Origin: Thiotrichales bacterium
Lineage (GTDB): Bacteria; Pseudomonadota; Gammaproteobacteria; Thiomicrospirales; Thiomicrospiraceae
Reading direction: 5' to 3'
Assembly: GCA_016938655.1 (NCBI GenBank)
Contig: JAFGUG010000011.1
Coordinates: 310,001-374,000 of the forward strand
DNA: 64,000 bases
Under the pieces are notes generated by a model. That model saw nothing but the letters and a program-made list of their open reading frames with translations, made no database searches and was not told where the DNA came from. Positions 27,335 through 36,924 of the stretch are shown here, in pieces. Position 1 is the stretch's first letter, and each line of letters begins with the position of its first letter. The translations under genes were made by a program, and so were the position numbers.

Positions 27335-28726
27335 TTAAACAGTCGGGTTGCCACCTTGCGTTAACAAAGCTGGATTTAGGTACTGTTTTAATGTGGCTTC
27401 ATCTAAATCGGTCATTTCAATGGCAACGTCTAATACAGGGCGGCCACTTCGATAAGCTTCCTTGGCAATAGCGGCGCCTTTTTCATACCCAACAACCGTG
27501 TTTAAGGCGGTGACAAGAATTGGGTTGGTATCGAGTGCGCGTTTTAAATTATCTTCGTTCACGGTAAAGTCTTTAATCGCTAAATCGGCAAGCTGCTGAC
27601 TGGCATTGGCTGCAATCTCAATACTTTGCAGCAGATTGAAAGCAATCAGAGGGAGTGCAACGTTTAGCTGAAAATTACCGCTTTGCCCACCAACAGTAAT
27701 GGCGGTGTGATTGCCCATGATTTGTGCAGCAACCATGCACACGGCTTCAGGAATAACAGGGTTGACTTTACCGGGCATAATCGAGCTACCTGGCTGCAGT
27801 GCCGGCAGTTGAATTTCGCCTAAACCGGCCAGTGGCCCTGAATTCATCCAGCGTAAATCGTTACCAATTTTCATTAAACTGGTTGCTAGGACATTTAACT
27901 GACCACTCAATTCAACGGCGGTATCTTGGCAACTTAAGCCAACAAACAGGTTGTCCATTTGTGAAAATGGAATCGCTGTAATGGTCGATAAATTGGCAGC
28001 CACTAAACGACCAAATTCCGGTTCGGCATTAATGCCTGTGCCAACCGCTGTGCCGCCTTGAGACAACTTATGCAAACGTTTTTGCGTGTCTTTTAAGCGT
28101 GCAATGTTGTCGAGAATTTGATGGCGCCAGCCAGCTAACTCTTGGCTCATTTTAACGGGCATCGCATCCATTAAGTGGGTGCGTCCGGTTTTGACAACGT
28201 GCGCAATGGCTTTCTCTTTGTCTTCAATGGTTTCCGTTAAGTGATAAAGTGCCGGTAGTAGCTGCTCTTCAAGTGCGATGGCAGCGGCGACGTGAATCGC
28301 GGTTGGAATCACGTCGTTTGAACTTTGGCTCATGTTGACGTCATCGTTTGGATGAATATCAATACCTGTTAGTTGTTTCGCAAGGGTCGCTAACACTTCA
28401 TTGGCATTCATATTGGTACTGGTGCCGGAACCCGTTTGGAAAACATCAATTGGAAATTGATCCAAATAGGCGCCTTTGATAATACGGTCGGCGGCTTCTT
28501 GAATCGCATTGGCTTTTTCAGCACTCATTAACCCCAGTTCACGGTTACTGTCAGAACAAGCAAACTTGACATAGCACAGTGCTTTAATAAAACTGTCGGG
28601 TAACGGTGTATGGCTGATAGGGAAGTTATTAATTGCGCGCTGTGTTTGTGCGCCATAAAGTGCATCAACTGGAACCTCTAAGGTTCCCATGCTGTCTTTT
28701 TCGAGTCGGTATTGTGTCGTTGCCAT
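27335..28726 (-). CDS. fumC: Class II fumarate hydratase
   Basis: Oxygen-stable, iron-free hydration of fumarate to malate in the TCA cycle. 463 residues. Seen: FQTGSGTSTNMNANEV, SQSSNDVIPTAIHVA, KTGRTHLMDAMPV, GGTAVGTGIN and the superfamily signature GSSIMPGKVNP with the catalytic serine loop. The FumC-specific form is favoured over aspartase or argininosuccinate lyase by the start RLEKDSMGTLEVP. Monocistronic; the upstream region is shared divergently with the hybrid kinase gene. Confidence 0.96.
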   Translation of the reverse strand: MATTQYRLEKDSMGTLEVPVDALYGAQTQRAINNFPISHTPLPDSFIKALCYVKFACSDSNRELGLMSAEKANAIQEAADRIIKGAYLDQFPIDVFQTGSGTSTNMNANEVLATLAKQLTGIDIHPNDDVNMSQSSNDVIPTAIHVAAAIALEEQLLPALYHLTETIEDKEKAIAHVVKTGRTHLMDAMPVKMSQELAGWRHQILDNIARLKDTQKRLHKLSQGGTAVGTGINAEPEFGRLVAANLSTITAIPFSQMDNLFVGLSCQDTAVELSGQLNVLATSLMKIGNDLRWMNSGPLAGLGEIQLPALQPGSSIMPGKVNPVIPEAVCMVAAQIMGNHTAITVGGQSGNFQLNVALPLIAFNLLQSIEIAANASQQLADLAIKDFTVNEDNLKRALDTNPILVTALNTVVGYEKGAAIAKEAYRSGRPVLDVAIEMTDLDEATLKQYLNPALLTQGGNPTV

Positions 28727-28921
28727 AGTGCTATTCGTTCAACCTGAAATTAAAATAATTCAGTTATTTTAGACCATTCACAATCAAAATGCGGTGCTTA
28801 ATCCCTAAAAAGTATTTATTAAAGCCTTTAAAAGCACGGTTGCCTAATTTGACTGATGTTATGATGAAAAACCGGGTTAAAAGACTGATAATCCTTATTA
28901 TTAGAAGCCTACCGGATAGAT

Positions 28922-30940
28922 ATGCGGATTAACGGGTTAAGAAAAACAGCCATAAAAGTGAGCAGAATGAATCAAATAAAATTTCAAACCTGGATGATGG
29001 AAGCGGTTTTATGGTGGCGCTGGGACGTGGATAATCCAAGTGCAAATATTGTCTGTTCAAGCTCGCTGCAATCGTTGTTTGATAATCCCATTTCAAGTAT
29101 TAAAGATTTAACCGGCATTTATCATGCGCCTATTATCGATTTAAAAGTACAAGAGATCCTCAACGAGCCAGACCGAGCTGTGCGTTTTATTGCAAGTTAT
29201 GAGACTAAAAAAGGTAAAACTTCGTTTCAACATCGAGTACGGGTTTACCAAGAGGGTGAGCGGCGTTGGGTCATCGCTGAGTGTTTGGATGTGACGGAGA
29301 TGGTTCAGTTAGAGCGTGAAATTGTGGATGCTCAAGGGCGCGCATCGCTGGCGCAAGTGTTAGAGCGTCAAGCACTACTTGAAAACCAGAAAAGTCTGAT
29401 CGAAGCCTCTTATCAAAAGCAATCACGTTTTTTGGCGCTGTTAAGTCATGAGTTGCGTTCCCCACTTTTGGGGGTGAAAAGCATGGTGAATCTACTTAAA
29501 GAGCAGTTTTCAGATAATGAATACTTAGTCGATCGGTTGCGGGTGATTAATTTAACTACGGAGCAAATGACGTTTTTGGTCAACGACATTTTGACCTATT
29601 CGCAAACCGAATACGATGCCATCGTCTTACACCCTAAGCGGTTCTCTTTAAAACAGACATTTGAATACGTTAAGCAGCTCACCAATTCGATTGCCAAAGA
29701 TAAAGACGTATTTGTTTCGCTGGTTTACATTGGAGACAAAGATTGGGTTTATGGAGACAGTGTCCGATTGGCACAAATTCTGATTAATTTGATTGTAAAT
29801 GGCATTAAGTTCACCCGTTACGGTGGAGTAAGTGTGGAAGTTCGGCAGGCCTCAGAAAGTCGCTTTCGATTCCAAGTAATGGATTCTGGTGAGGGGATTC
29901 ATGCGGAGAAACTTGCGGAGATTTTTGACCCATTTGTGCAGTTTAAAACCGAAGGATCCACCACCAGTATGGGCTCCGGTTTGGGGCTGTCAGTTGTTAA
30001 GCAGTTGGTTGAAATCATGCGTGGTGAAATAAGCGTTTCATCCCAAATTGGAACGGGAACCGTTTTTGTCTTTGAACTCGAATTGCCTGCTGTTGAAAGT
30101 GAAGTTGTTGAACCTGAAGTAGAACAAAAGCAGTTAGTAAATAGCCAAGTTGCCCAGCTTAAAGCCAAGCGATACCGAGTGTTGGTGGTGGATGATTCAA
30201 AAATTAATCGTATGGTTTTATCAGGTTTTTTGAAAGAGTTGGACTGTGACGTTGAAGAAGCGGCCGATGGGCAACAAGCTTGGACGTTGATTCAAGCTAA
30301 TGCCTTTGATTTCATCTTTCTTGATATTCAAATGCCGGTGATGGATGGTTTTGAAGTGATGGAGTTGATCAAGCAAAAACGACAGGCGGGAAAAATCGCC
30401 TCTTTAAAATCGGTTTTTGCAATAACTGCTGGGGGAGGAGAGGAACTTATTCCCGAAGGGCAAACGCTTGAAACACTTGGATTCGCGAAGTGGTTTGTCA
30501 AACCGATCAGTCAACAGCAGGTCATTAAAATTCTCAGCGAACCTTATGCGGATGAATCAGTTGATAGGGTGGTCGAAATTACGCCAAAAAAACAAGAGGA
30601 ACACATTGACGAAAGGCTTTTTCAGTCAGAAGTGGCCGAGATTCCTGTTCAGTTTCAGCCTCTGATTGCGGATTTTGGAAAAGAGTTAAAACTAAACCTC
30701 TCACAACTTCGGACTTCAATAGAAGAAGGTGAATGGAATGACGTTAAAGCCAAAGCACATTACATTAAAGGCAATTGTATGGTCTTTCAGTTACAGCGGT
30801 GGGTTGAGTGGTTACGGCAAATTGAACTTGAAGCGCAAAAAGCTGAAAAAGCTGAACAGAGAGAGCAAGCTTCGACGCAAATTAATCAGAGTCTTTTAAA
30901 CTTGGAAAAAGCCCTTAAATACCTTGAGAAATCAGCTTGA
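28922..30940 (+). CDS. Hybrid sensor histidine kinase with receiver and HPt domains
   Basis: 672 residues, no membrane segment seen, so probably cytoplasmic. Order: PAS-like domain (about 30-125), short coiled coil, HisKA with phospho-acceptor His176 (LALLSHELRSP), HATPase with N box (LINLIVNGIKFTRYGG), DSGEGI, FDPFVQF and GSGLGLSVVKQL, receiver (RVLVVDDSKINR, Asp468 in FLDIQMPVMDG, Lys in WFVKPIS), and a C-terminal HPt with KAHYIKGNC. This is the layout of a four-step phosphorelay; the NarL-type regulator 84 bases downstream is the likely final acceptor. Start at 28922 is favoured (GGAT upstream); 28967 is an alternative. Signal unknown. Confidence 0.9.
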   Translation: MRINGLRKTAIKVSRMNQIKFQTWMMEAVLWWRWDVDNPSANIVCSSSLQSLFDNPISSIKDLTGIYHAPIIDLKVQEILNEPDRAVRFIASYETKKGKTSFQHRVRVYQEGERRWVIAECLDVTEMVQLEREIVDAQGRASLAQVLERQALLENQKSLIEASYQKQSRFLALLSHELRSPLLGVKSMVNLLKEQFSDNEYLVDRLRVINLTTEQMTFLVNDILTYSQTEYDAIVLHPKRFSLKQTFEYVKQLTNSIAKDKDVFVSLVYIGDKDWVYGDSVRLAQILINLIVNGIKFTRYGGVSVEVRQASESRFRFQVMDSGEGIHAEKLAEIFDPFVQFKTEGSTTSMGSGLGLSVVKQLVEIMRGEISVSSQIGTGTVFVFELELPAVESEVVEPEVEQKQLVNSQVAQLKAKRYRVLVVDDSKINRMVLSGFLKELDCDVEEAADGQQAWTLIQANAFDFIFLDIQMPVMDGFEVMELIKQKRQAGKIASLKSVFAITAGGGEELIPEGQTLETLGFAKWFVKPISQQQVIKILSEPYADESVDRVVEITPKKQEEHIDERLFQSEVAEIPVQFQPLIADFGKELKLNLSQLRTSIEEGEWNDVKAKAHYIKGNCMVFQLQRWVEWLRQIELEAQKAEKAEQREQASTQINQSLLNLEKALKYLEKSA

Positions 30941-31024
30941 ATTGGTAATAATGGTGGAATAAAGCGTTATAAAATAAAAGATTGCCATTGATGGCACCAT
31001 ACTTATAGAGAAGGTTGAGGATAT

Positions 31025-31678
31025 ATGTCTGAAAAGATTACAATTTTATTGGCAGAAGATCATGGATTGGTAAGAGCGGGTTTTAAATCAATTCTTCAAT
31101 CAGAAGCAGATTTTTCTGTCGTCGCCGAAGCCGAAGATGGCTTGGAGTGTTTAGAATTAGTAAGAGCCAAGTCACCGATGGTGGTGTTATTGGATCTATC
31201 CATGCCAAAACTGAGCGGCCTAAATGCCATCTCTCATATTAAAAAACGTTACAACGAGACTAAAATCATTGTGTTAACGGCTGCTGAAACCCCAAGTGTC
31301 TGGACCGAAGTTCTAGACTTAGGTGTGAACGGTATCGCAATGAAGTCGGTTTCCCAAAAAGAGTTGGTGGCCGGTGTTCGTAAAGTTATGTCAGGTGCCA
31401 CGTTTATACATTCTGAGATCCAACCCGTTTTAGATGCAGAACTGGATAAGCTTTCAAACAACAAAAAACTGTCTGTTCGTGAAAAACAAGTGGTTAAGTT
31501 AGTGGCCGAAGGTTACAAAACCAAAGAGATTGCAGATATGTTAGAGATCAGTGATCGAACGGTTTCTAAGCATCGTGAAAACCTGATGACTAAAATGGGC
31601 GTGACCTCAACCGCTGAAATTACCAACTATGCAAATGAGTCTGGTTTGACAAAAGTGCGATTGGAAGAGATTGAGTAA
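31025..31678 (+). CDS. NarL/FixJ-type response regulator
   Basis: 217 residues. Receiver domain 1-120 with acidic pocket Glu11-Asp12, phospho-acceptor Asp57 (VVLLDLSMPK), Thr in VLTAAE and the switch region; LuxR-type HTH about 148-208 (LSVREKQVVKLVAEGYKTKEIADML, SDRTVSKHRENLMTKMGV). It very likely binds DNA as a dimer upon phosphorylation by the upstream hybrid kinase. GAAGGTTGAGG precedes the ATG. Ends in a strong terminator. Its target genes cannot be told from the sequence. Confidence 0.93.
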   Translation: MSEKITILLAEDHGLVRAGFKSILQSEADFSVVAEAEDGLECLELVRAKSPMVVLLDLSMPKLSGLNAISHIKKRYNETKIIVLTAAETPSVWTEVLDLGVNGIAMKSVSQKELVAGVRKVMSGATFIHSEIQPVLDAELDKLSNNKKLSVREKQVVKLVAEGYKTKEIADMLEISDRTVSKHRENLMTKMGVTSTAEITNYANESGLTKVRLEEIE

Positions 31679-31694
31679 GTTTTAACGACAATTG

Positions 31695-31721
31695 AAAAAA
31701 GGGCTAGTTAGCCCTTTTTTT
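31695..31721. terminator. Terminator after the response regulator gene
   Basis: GGGCTA / TAGCCC hairpin flanked by six A and a T run, 17 bases after the stop; symmetric enough to serve the convergent DUF5610-like gene as well. Confidence 0.9.
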
Positions 31722-31772
31722 ATCTCTTGCGTTTCACTTTGATGTTTGAGTCTACCTAATTTTAGACGGGGT

Positions 31773-32480
31773 TTAATTTTCTACTTTTTCAGCTTCTGCA
31801 AGCGGTTCATCTAGTGTGGTTTCTGGCTCGGTGATGCCTAAATATTGATTTTTAAATTGTTCCAACCCTTCTTGAACCAACTTGTAGGTTAAGTCAACAT
31901 TACTTTCAATGTCACCTTCCAATACATTTAGATCCCCTAAGACCCCTTTAGCTTGATCAAAACCTTGGTTAATTCCGCCGCCAATTACCTCCATAAACCC
32001 ATTCATTAAGGCTTCACCCTGAAGTTCTGGGTGTGCGGCTTGGTAGCCTGCTAAAAAGGCCGTTGTGCCTTCAACAATTCGTTTAGCCGTGTTTTCAGGT
32101 GTCCAGTATTCTATGCCACCTTGTGCATCCAGCGCCTCTTGGCTAATGGGTAAAAACGAATTAGGATCGACTTGTTCGCCAATGTCTGCCGTTAAAACCT
32201 CGTTTATTTTATCGATGGCCTCTTGATAGGTGATTTTGAGCGAATTTTGAGTAGCCGACTCTGATGAACTAAACATCATTTCAACAATACTGGCTTGCGT
32301 TTGTTGACGAATTGTTAGGTGAGTTTGATTAACCGCTTTCGCTCGGTCAGAAGCTTGTTCAGGCAACTCTGGTTGACCGTGTGTACGCTTTCCATTGTTA
32401 TTTGGGTTGGCTTGTTCGGGGGCGAGACCGGCGGTTTTTTGGTAGGCATTAGCCATGCCTGGGATGGAGTTGATGCTCAT
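31773..32480 (-). CDS. DUF5610-like protein of unknown function
   Basis: 235 residues, mostly helical. N-terminal about 75 residues are polar and low complexity (NPNNNGKRTHGQPELPEQ); the rest has a repeated helical pattern including LKITYQEAIDKINEVL, WTPENTAKRIVEGTTAFLAGYQAAHP and GFMEVIGGGINQGFDQAKGVLGDL. I think it belongs to the DUF5610 family, moderate certainty. No signal peptide or membrane segment. ATG at 32478-32480 is supported by GAGGT 8-12 bases upstream; the frame runs open to 32531 without a better start. Acidic C-terminus. Confidence 0.7.
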   Translation of the reverse strand: MSINSIPGMANAYQKTAGLAPEQANPNNNGKRTHGQPELPEQASDRAKAVNQTHLTIRQQTQASIVEMMFSSSESATQNSLKITYQEAIDKINEVLTADIGEQVDPNSFLPISQEALDAQGGIEYWTPENTAKRIVEGTTAFLAGYQAAHPELQGEALMNGFMEVIGGGINQGFDQAKGVLGDLNVLEGDIESNVDLTYKLVQEGLEQFKNQYLGITEPETTLDEPLAEAEKVEN

Positions 32481-32584
32481 TGAGTTTACCTCGTTACTGG
32501 TCAGTAATGGACCTGAAATGTCTGATTTCAAGCTTGAATAATGTTTGGATTATTCGTTTCCATCGAGTGCTAATTTGTTTTTTT

Positions 32585-32611
32585 AACCGCGTCTGTGCGC
32601 GGTTTTATTTT
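32585..32611 (+). terminator. Unexplained terminator-like hairpin upstream of prfB
   Basis: AACCGCG / CGCGGTT with a 6-base loop followed by TTATTTT. It faces the + strand, yet no + gene ends nearby. It may end a short untranslated RNA or be an attenuator. Confidence 0.5.
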
Positions 32612-32750
32612 CTAGTTATGTTAACGGCCAATCCTATGATTTCTTTAGTGTAACCGAGTCGGGTTTTTTGTCGATATCAACAAGCAAAAAAGATCAAATA
32701 CTGGTATCATTCTCGTTTATTTTTTAACCTCATCCTAAAGGCTCAGTTTC

Positions 32751-33846
32751 ATGGAATTAAACCCGTTATATAGCCGACTTGACGACTATCAAGCGCGCAA
32801 TGATTCGCTTAGGGGGTACCTTTGACTTCGACACGAAACAGGAAAGGCTCATTGAAGTTAATCGCGAGCTTGAAGACCCTAATATATGGAGCAAACCAGA
32901 CGAAGCCCAAGCGTTAGGTAAAGAAAAATCACAGCTCGAGTTGATTGTCAGCACGGTTTCGGGGTTGGATGAAGGGGTGGAATCCTGTAAAGAGTTGCTT
33001 GAGTTTGCCGAGATGGAAGACGACGAAGAGATGGTCGTAGAAGTCGAAGCTGAATTAGATCGTTTACAAACGATGTTAGAGAAGCTCGAGTTTCAAAGAA
33101 TGTTCTCTGGTGAATTAGACCCCAATAACTGCTACATTGAAATCCAATCGGGGTCGGGCGGAACTGAAGCGCAAGATTGGGCCAATATGTTGTTAAGAAT
33201 GTATTTGCGTTGGGCGGATTCGCACGGTTATAAATCTGAAATTCTTGAGATTACCGCGGGCGATGTGGCCGGCATTAAAGGCGCAACCATTCATGTTAAG
33301 GGCGATTACGCCTTTGGTTGGGCACGGACCGAGACTGGCGTGCACCGTTTGGTTCGTAAATCTCCTTTTGATTCCAGTAACCGCCGTCACACTTCCTTTG
33401 CGTCGGTGTTTATTTCACCAGAAATTGATGACACATTTGAAGTAGACATTAATCCAGCGGATCTGCGTATTGACGTTTACCGTGCCAGTGGGGCAGGGGG
33501 ACAGCACGTTAACAAAACCGAATCGGCCGTGCGTATTACCCACTTGCCAACCAATACGGTGACTCAGTGTCAAAACGGTCGCTCGCAGCATCAAAACAAA
33601 GCGGAAGCGATGAAGCAGCTGCGCGCTAAGTTGTACGAGTTAGAGATGTTAAGTCGAAACGCCGACAAACAAGAGTTGGAAGACTCTAAGTCGGATATTG
33701 GCTGGGGCAGTCAAATTCGTTCTTATGTTCTGGATTCAGGACGCATTAAAGACTTAAGAACCGGCGTTGAAACCGGCAATACAACCGCCGTATTAGACGG
33801 CGATTTAGATCAGTTTATTGAAGCCAGTTTAAAAATGGGCGTTTAA
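32751..33846 (+). CDS. prfB: Peptide chain release factor 2, with programmed +1 frameshift
   Basis: Recognises UGA and UAA. The gene is joined from 32751-32822 and 32824-33846, 364 residues (E. coli 365). The first 24 codons end AGG GGG TAC CTT and are followed in frame by TGA (32823-32825); slipping one base at CTT-T continues as Asp-Phe-Asp-Thr. The AGGGGG internal Shine-Dalgarno-like element just before the slip site is the same autoregulatory device as in E. coli. The SPF tripeptide (VRKSPFDSS) and GGQ loop ([14 protein letters not shown]) are present. lysS follows, as in E. coli. Confidence 0.97.
32811..32825 (+). promoter_or_regulatory. Recoding site in prfB
   Basis: AGGGGG-TAC-CTT-TGA: anti-SD stimulator, slippery CTT and the UGA codon read by RF2 itself. 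Low RF2 favours the +1 shift and completion of the protein. Confidence 0.95.
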
Positions 33847-33877
33847 AGCCAAAACGTCGACAGCAAATTTAAAATTA

Positions 33878-33889
33878 ACCAGGCCTGCT
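33878..33889. repeat. Dispersed palindrome copy, intergenic
   Basis: ACCAGGCCTGCT between prfB and lysS; core CAGGCCTG at 33880. Confidence 0.85.
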
Positions 33890-33934
33890 TGTTTTTAAAA
33901 AGCGGGTAACTTGAAGAGTGAAGAGAGTAATCGA

Positions 33935-35449
33935 ATGTCAGAAACACAAAATAACGTGCCTGAAGTGGATGAGAATAAAATTATTGCGGAAAGACGCGCT
34001 AAATTAGGTGCGTTACGTGAAATTGGCCACTCTTATCCAAACCATTTCCGACGTGAAAACAGTTCGGTTGATTTAAATGCGTTATACGCTGACAAAACCA
34101 AAGAAGAGCTCGCTGAAGCGGAGCCGGTTCGCGTTAAGGTTGCCGGGCGTATGATGTTGCGTCGTATTATGGGTAAGGCAAGTTTTGCCACACTGCAAGA
34201 TGATACCGGTCGCATTCAGGTTTACGTTACCCGTGATGAATTGCCAGAAGGCTTCTATAACACGCAGTTTAAAAAATGGGATTTAGGCGATATCGTTGGC
34301 GCAGAAGGTTACCTGTTTAAAACGAATACCGGTGAACTTTCGGTTCACGTGGAAAACATTGAGTTGATTACCAAGTCACTGCGTCCGTTACCAGACAAGT
34401 TTCACGGTCTGCAAGACCAAGAGACCAAATATCGTCAGCGTTATGTTGATTTGATTGTGAATGAAGCCAGCCGCGATACCTTTATGTTGCGCTCTAAAAT
34501 CGTTCAACACGTCCGTAACTTCCTAATTCGCCATAACTTCATGGAAGTAGAAACGCCGATGATGCATGTGATTCCCGGTGGTGCAACCGCTAAACCTTTT
34601 AACACGCATCACAACGCATTAGATATGCCGTTATATTTGCGTATCGCGCCGGAACTTTACTTAAAGCGTTTGGTTGTGGGTGGTTTTGAGCGTGTATTTG
34701 AAATTAACCGTTCGTTCCGCAATGAAGGGCTTTCAACGCGTCACAACCCTGAGTTCACAATGGTTGAGTTCTATGCGGCGTACACCGATTACCACCAGTT
34801 AATGGACTACACCGAAGCGCTACTAAAAGAGCTAGCCGAATTGGCGGTTGGTTCAACGAAAGTGCCATATCAAGGGTTGGAATTTGACTTTGGCAAACCG
34901 TTTGCCCGTTTGAGTATGAAAGACGCGATTCTTCAGTACAATGAAGGCGTCACTGCAGATCAACTAGAAACCGTTGAATCTGCAACCGCATTAGCACAAT
35001 CGTTAAAAATTCACGTTAAAGAGGGGTATGGTCTAGGTAAAATTATTACCGAAATCTTTGAAGAGACCGTTGAAGAGAAGTTGATGGACCCAACCTTCAT
35101 CACGGAATACCCAGCAGAAGTGTCACCTTTGGCGCGTCGTAACAACGACAACCCGTTCATTACTGATCGTTTTGAGTTGTTTATTGGTGGACGTGAGTTA
35201 GCCAACGGTTTTAACGAGTTGAACGATGCGGAAGACCAAGCGGAACGTTTTAAAGCACAGGTACAAGCGAAAGATGCGGGTGACGATGAAGCGATGCACT
35301 TTGATGAAGACTACATCACCGCACTCGAGCACGGCATGCCACCAACCGCTGGAGAAGGGATTGGAATTGACCGTTTAGTGATGTTGTTCACCAATTCGGC
35401 TTCGATTCGTGACGTGCTGTTATTCCCGCACATGCGAAAAGCGGATTAA
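33935..35449 (+). CDS. lysS: Lysyl-tRNA synthetase, class II
   Basis: 504 residues. N-terminal OB-fold anticodon-binding domain (about 60-170: [32 protein letters not shown]), then the class II catalytic domain with motif 1 near [20 protein letters not shown], motif 2 [26 protein letters not shown] and motif 3 [17 protein letters not shown] at 33935 is preceded by GAGAG; a TTG eight codons upstream is less likely. Follows prfB with only a palindrome-bearing 88-base gap, the conserved prfB-lysS arrangement. Confidence 0.98.
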   Translation: MSETQNNVPEVDENKIIAERRAKLGALREIGHSYPNHFRRENSSVDLNALYADKTKEELAEAEPVRVKVAGRMMLRRIMGKASFATLQDDTGRIQVYVTRDELPEGFYNTQFKKWDLGDIVGAEGYLFKTNTGELSVHVENIELITKSLRPLPDKFHGLQDQETKYRQRYVDLIVNEASRDTFMLRSKIVQHVRNFLIRHNFMEVETPMMHVIPGGATAKPFNTHHNALDMPLYLRIAPELYLKRLVVGGFERVFEINRSFRNEGLSTRHNPEFTMVEFYAAYTDYHQLMDYTEALLKELAELAVGSTKVPYQGLEFDFGKPFARLSMKDAILQYNEGVTADQLETVESATALAQSLKIHVKEGYGLGKIITEIFEETVEEKLMDPTFITEYPAEVSPLARRNNDNPFITDRFELFIGGRELANGFNELNDAEDQAERFKAQVQAKDAGDDEAMHFDEDYITALEHGMPPTAGEGIGIDRLVMLFTNSASIRDVLLFPHMRKAD

Positions 35450-35483
35450 TACCCGGCTTACTTTTAATTAAAAGCGAAGTGAC

Positions 35484-35524
35484 AAAAAAGCCGTTAGAGA
35501 CATCAGTTTCTAGCGGCTTTTTTG
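35484..35524. terminator. Terminator after lysS
   Basis: GCCGTTAGA / TCTAGCGGC (one G-U pair), 10-base loop, flanked by A and T runs. Confidence 0.88.
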
Positions 35525-35542
35525 TGTATTTTTGAAAGTGAA

Positions 35543-35585
35543 CAGGCCTGCTAAAGTGGAGGAAAGTTCAAACTTAGCAGGCCTG
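35543..35585. repeat. Pair of dispersed palindromes forming a large inverted repeat
   Basis: CAGGCCTGCTAA (35543-35554) and TTAGCAGGCCTG (35574-35585) are reverse complements around a 19-base spacer. Each contains the window-wide palindrome, so either single or joint hairpins can form. Lies downstream of minus-strand ygfZ and may act as its terminator. Confidence 0.85.
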
Positions 35586-35604
35586 CTGACTTTTAAAAAA
35601 ACGG

Positions 35605-36696
35605 TTAAACTTCGTCGGTAATGCTGTAGGGTAACGGTTCTAAAATGGCCAGCTTACCACTTTCGGTCATTAAATCTCCTTCAACGGCGTCGAGTGATTT
35701 AAGCGTGCCAACGGCTAAGCACAATGTGTGGGTGCTGTAGACATCTGGATTCGCGTTAATCACCGATAAGCTATGTTTTTTACCTTTGTTGTCTTGCAAG
35801 ATTAAATCATCCCCAGACGCTAAGGTTACCTTTTCTTCAATACGAACTCGGAACATGCGTTTTGTGACCTTGCCGCGATAGTGAACGCGCGCAATGATCT
35901 CTTGTCCAGGGAAGCAGCCTTTTTTAAAGTTAATGGCCTCCAACTTATCAAGGTTTAAAAACTGGCCAATAAACTGGCCAGTATTGGCGGCGGTAATTTC
36001 TGGCACACCAGCGGCAATATTTAACAAATTCCAGTCTTGGGTGTTGGTAACGTCGGAATTGTCGCGTAACTTTAACCAGGCCTGCGTCATTTGGTCAGCG
36101 GGTCCAAACAACTCGTATTTGTGATAAGGTCCCGGCACTTTCACTACAAATACATCTTGCATGCCTTCTTCTTCAACCGAGCCCGCTTCATAGACGGCTT
36201 TGATTTTGGTGTTTAAGCGGCGTTGGATGTCGAGATCGCCAAATTCACCAGCAAAACCAATGTGAATCATGTCATTGCTCACGTCGGTAATTTGCACATC
36301 TGCACGCATTACAAACATGGTTAAGCGTTTTTGAATTACGTCTTTTAAAGAGCCGTCATAACTTAAGAAAAAATCCCCGTCGCGTTTAAAAATCAAAAAC
36401 ACCACTAACACATTACCCTTTGGATCGCAGTACGCAGACAGCTGGGCACCATTGCCTTGAATGGTGCTTAGGTCACTGGTGAGTTGGCCTTGTAAAAAGC
36501 TAAAGGCTTCTGTGCCACTGACTTTTAAAAGCGCGTGATGAGAAAGGTTGGTTAAAACGGGCCCATTTTTAATTAAGAAGCGTTCAATATCAGGGTGGCC
36601 AAAAGTGATAATGCGATTGTCTTCAGTGAATTGGGCACCTTGTTCGGTTAAAAATTCGGTCCAAATCGGGTTCCATGGAGCGGTCACAGTGGTCAT
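35605..36696 (-). CDS. ygfZ: Folate-binding protein YgfZ (Fe-S cluster maintenance)
   Basis: 363 residues, GcvT-like fold. The diagnostic motif KKGCFPGQEIIARVHYRGK with the functional cysteine is present, as is FLQGQLTSDL near the N-terminus and a C-terminal beta domain. In E. coli YgfZ uses tetrahydrofolate to support repair or assembly of certain Fe-S enzymes such as MiaB. It starts with ATG at 36694-36696 preceded by a GAGGAAT-like site. Contains one dispersed palindrome (36078), read as Gln-Ala-Trp. Confidence 0.92.
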   Translation of the reverse strand: MTTVTAPWNPIWTEFLTEQGAQFTEDNRIITFGHPDIERFLIKNGPVLTNLSHHALLKVSGTEAFSFLQGQLTSDLSTIQGNGAQLSAYCDPKGNVLVVFLIFKRDGDFFLSYDGSLKDVIQKRLTMFVMRADVQITDVSNDMIHIGFAGEFGDLDIQRRLNTKIKAVYEAGSVEEEGMQDVFVVKVPGPYHKYELFGPADQMTQAWLKLRDNSDVTNTQDWNLLNIAAGVPEITAANTGQFIGQFLNLDKLEAINFKKGCFPGQEIIARVHYRGKVTKRMFRVRIEEKVTLASGDDLILQDNKGKKHSLSVINANPDVYSTHTLCLAVGTLKSLDAVEGDLMTESGKLAILEPLPYSITDEV

Positions 36697-36839
36697 ATTG
36701 ATTCCTCATAAAAAATGTTTGCCAAATCATACTCTAGTTACGCCAAATAATAAATTCACTTGGCTTACTTCTTGCATATCGTTTTTGAACTGAGTTTATT
36801 TAATCTTACCTGAATTGGCTTTAACGCGAATGCTGGTCC

Positions 36840-36886
36840 ATTCTAAATTAAAAGAGTCCCTGTTAAAGAGGATTCTTGGTTAGAAT
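36840..36886 (+). promoter_or_regulatory. Bipartite inverted repeat upstream of the CheW-like gene
   Basis: ATTCTAA (36840-36846) pairs with TTAGAAT (36880-36886), and inside it AAGAGTCC (36852-36859) pairs with GGATTCTT (36870-36877). The RNA could form a two-part hairpin followed by an A-rich stretch just before the ribosome binding site. Confidence 0.4.
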
Positions 36887-36924
36887 AAAAAAATACAAAA
36901 TCGTTTACTGAATTGGAGATAAAC

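Noticed and set aside
32779-33846. prfB starting at the ATG in 32779
   Set aside because: The correct start is 32751 with a +1 frameshift at 32822-32824; the recoding signal is unmistakable.
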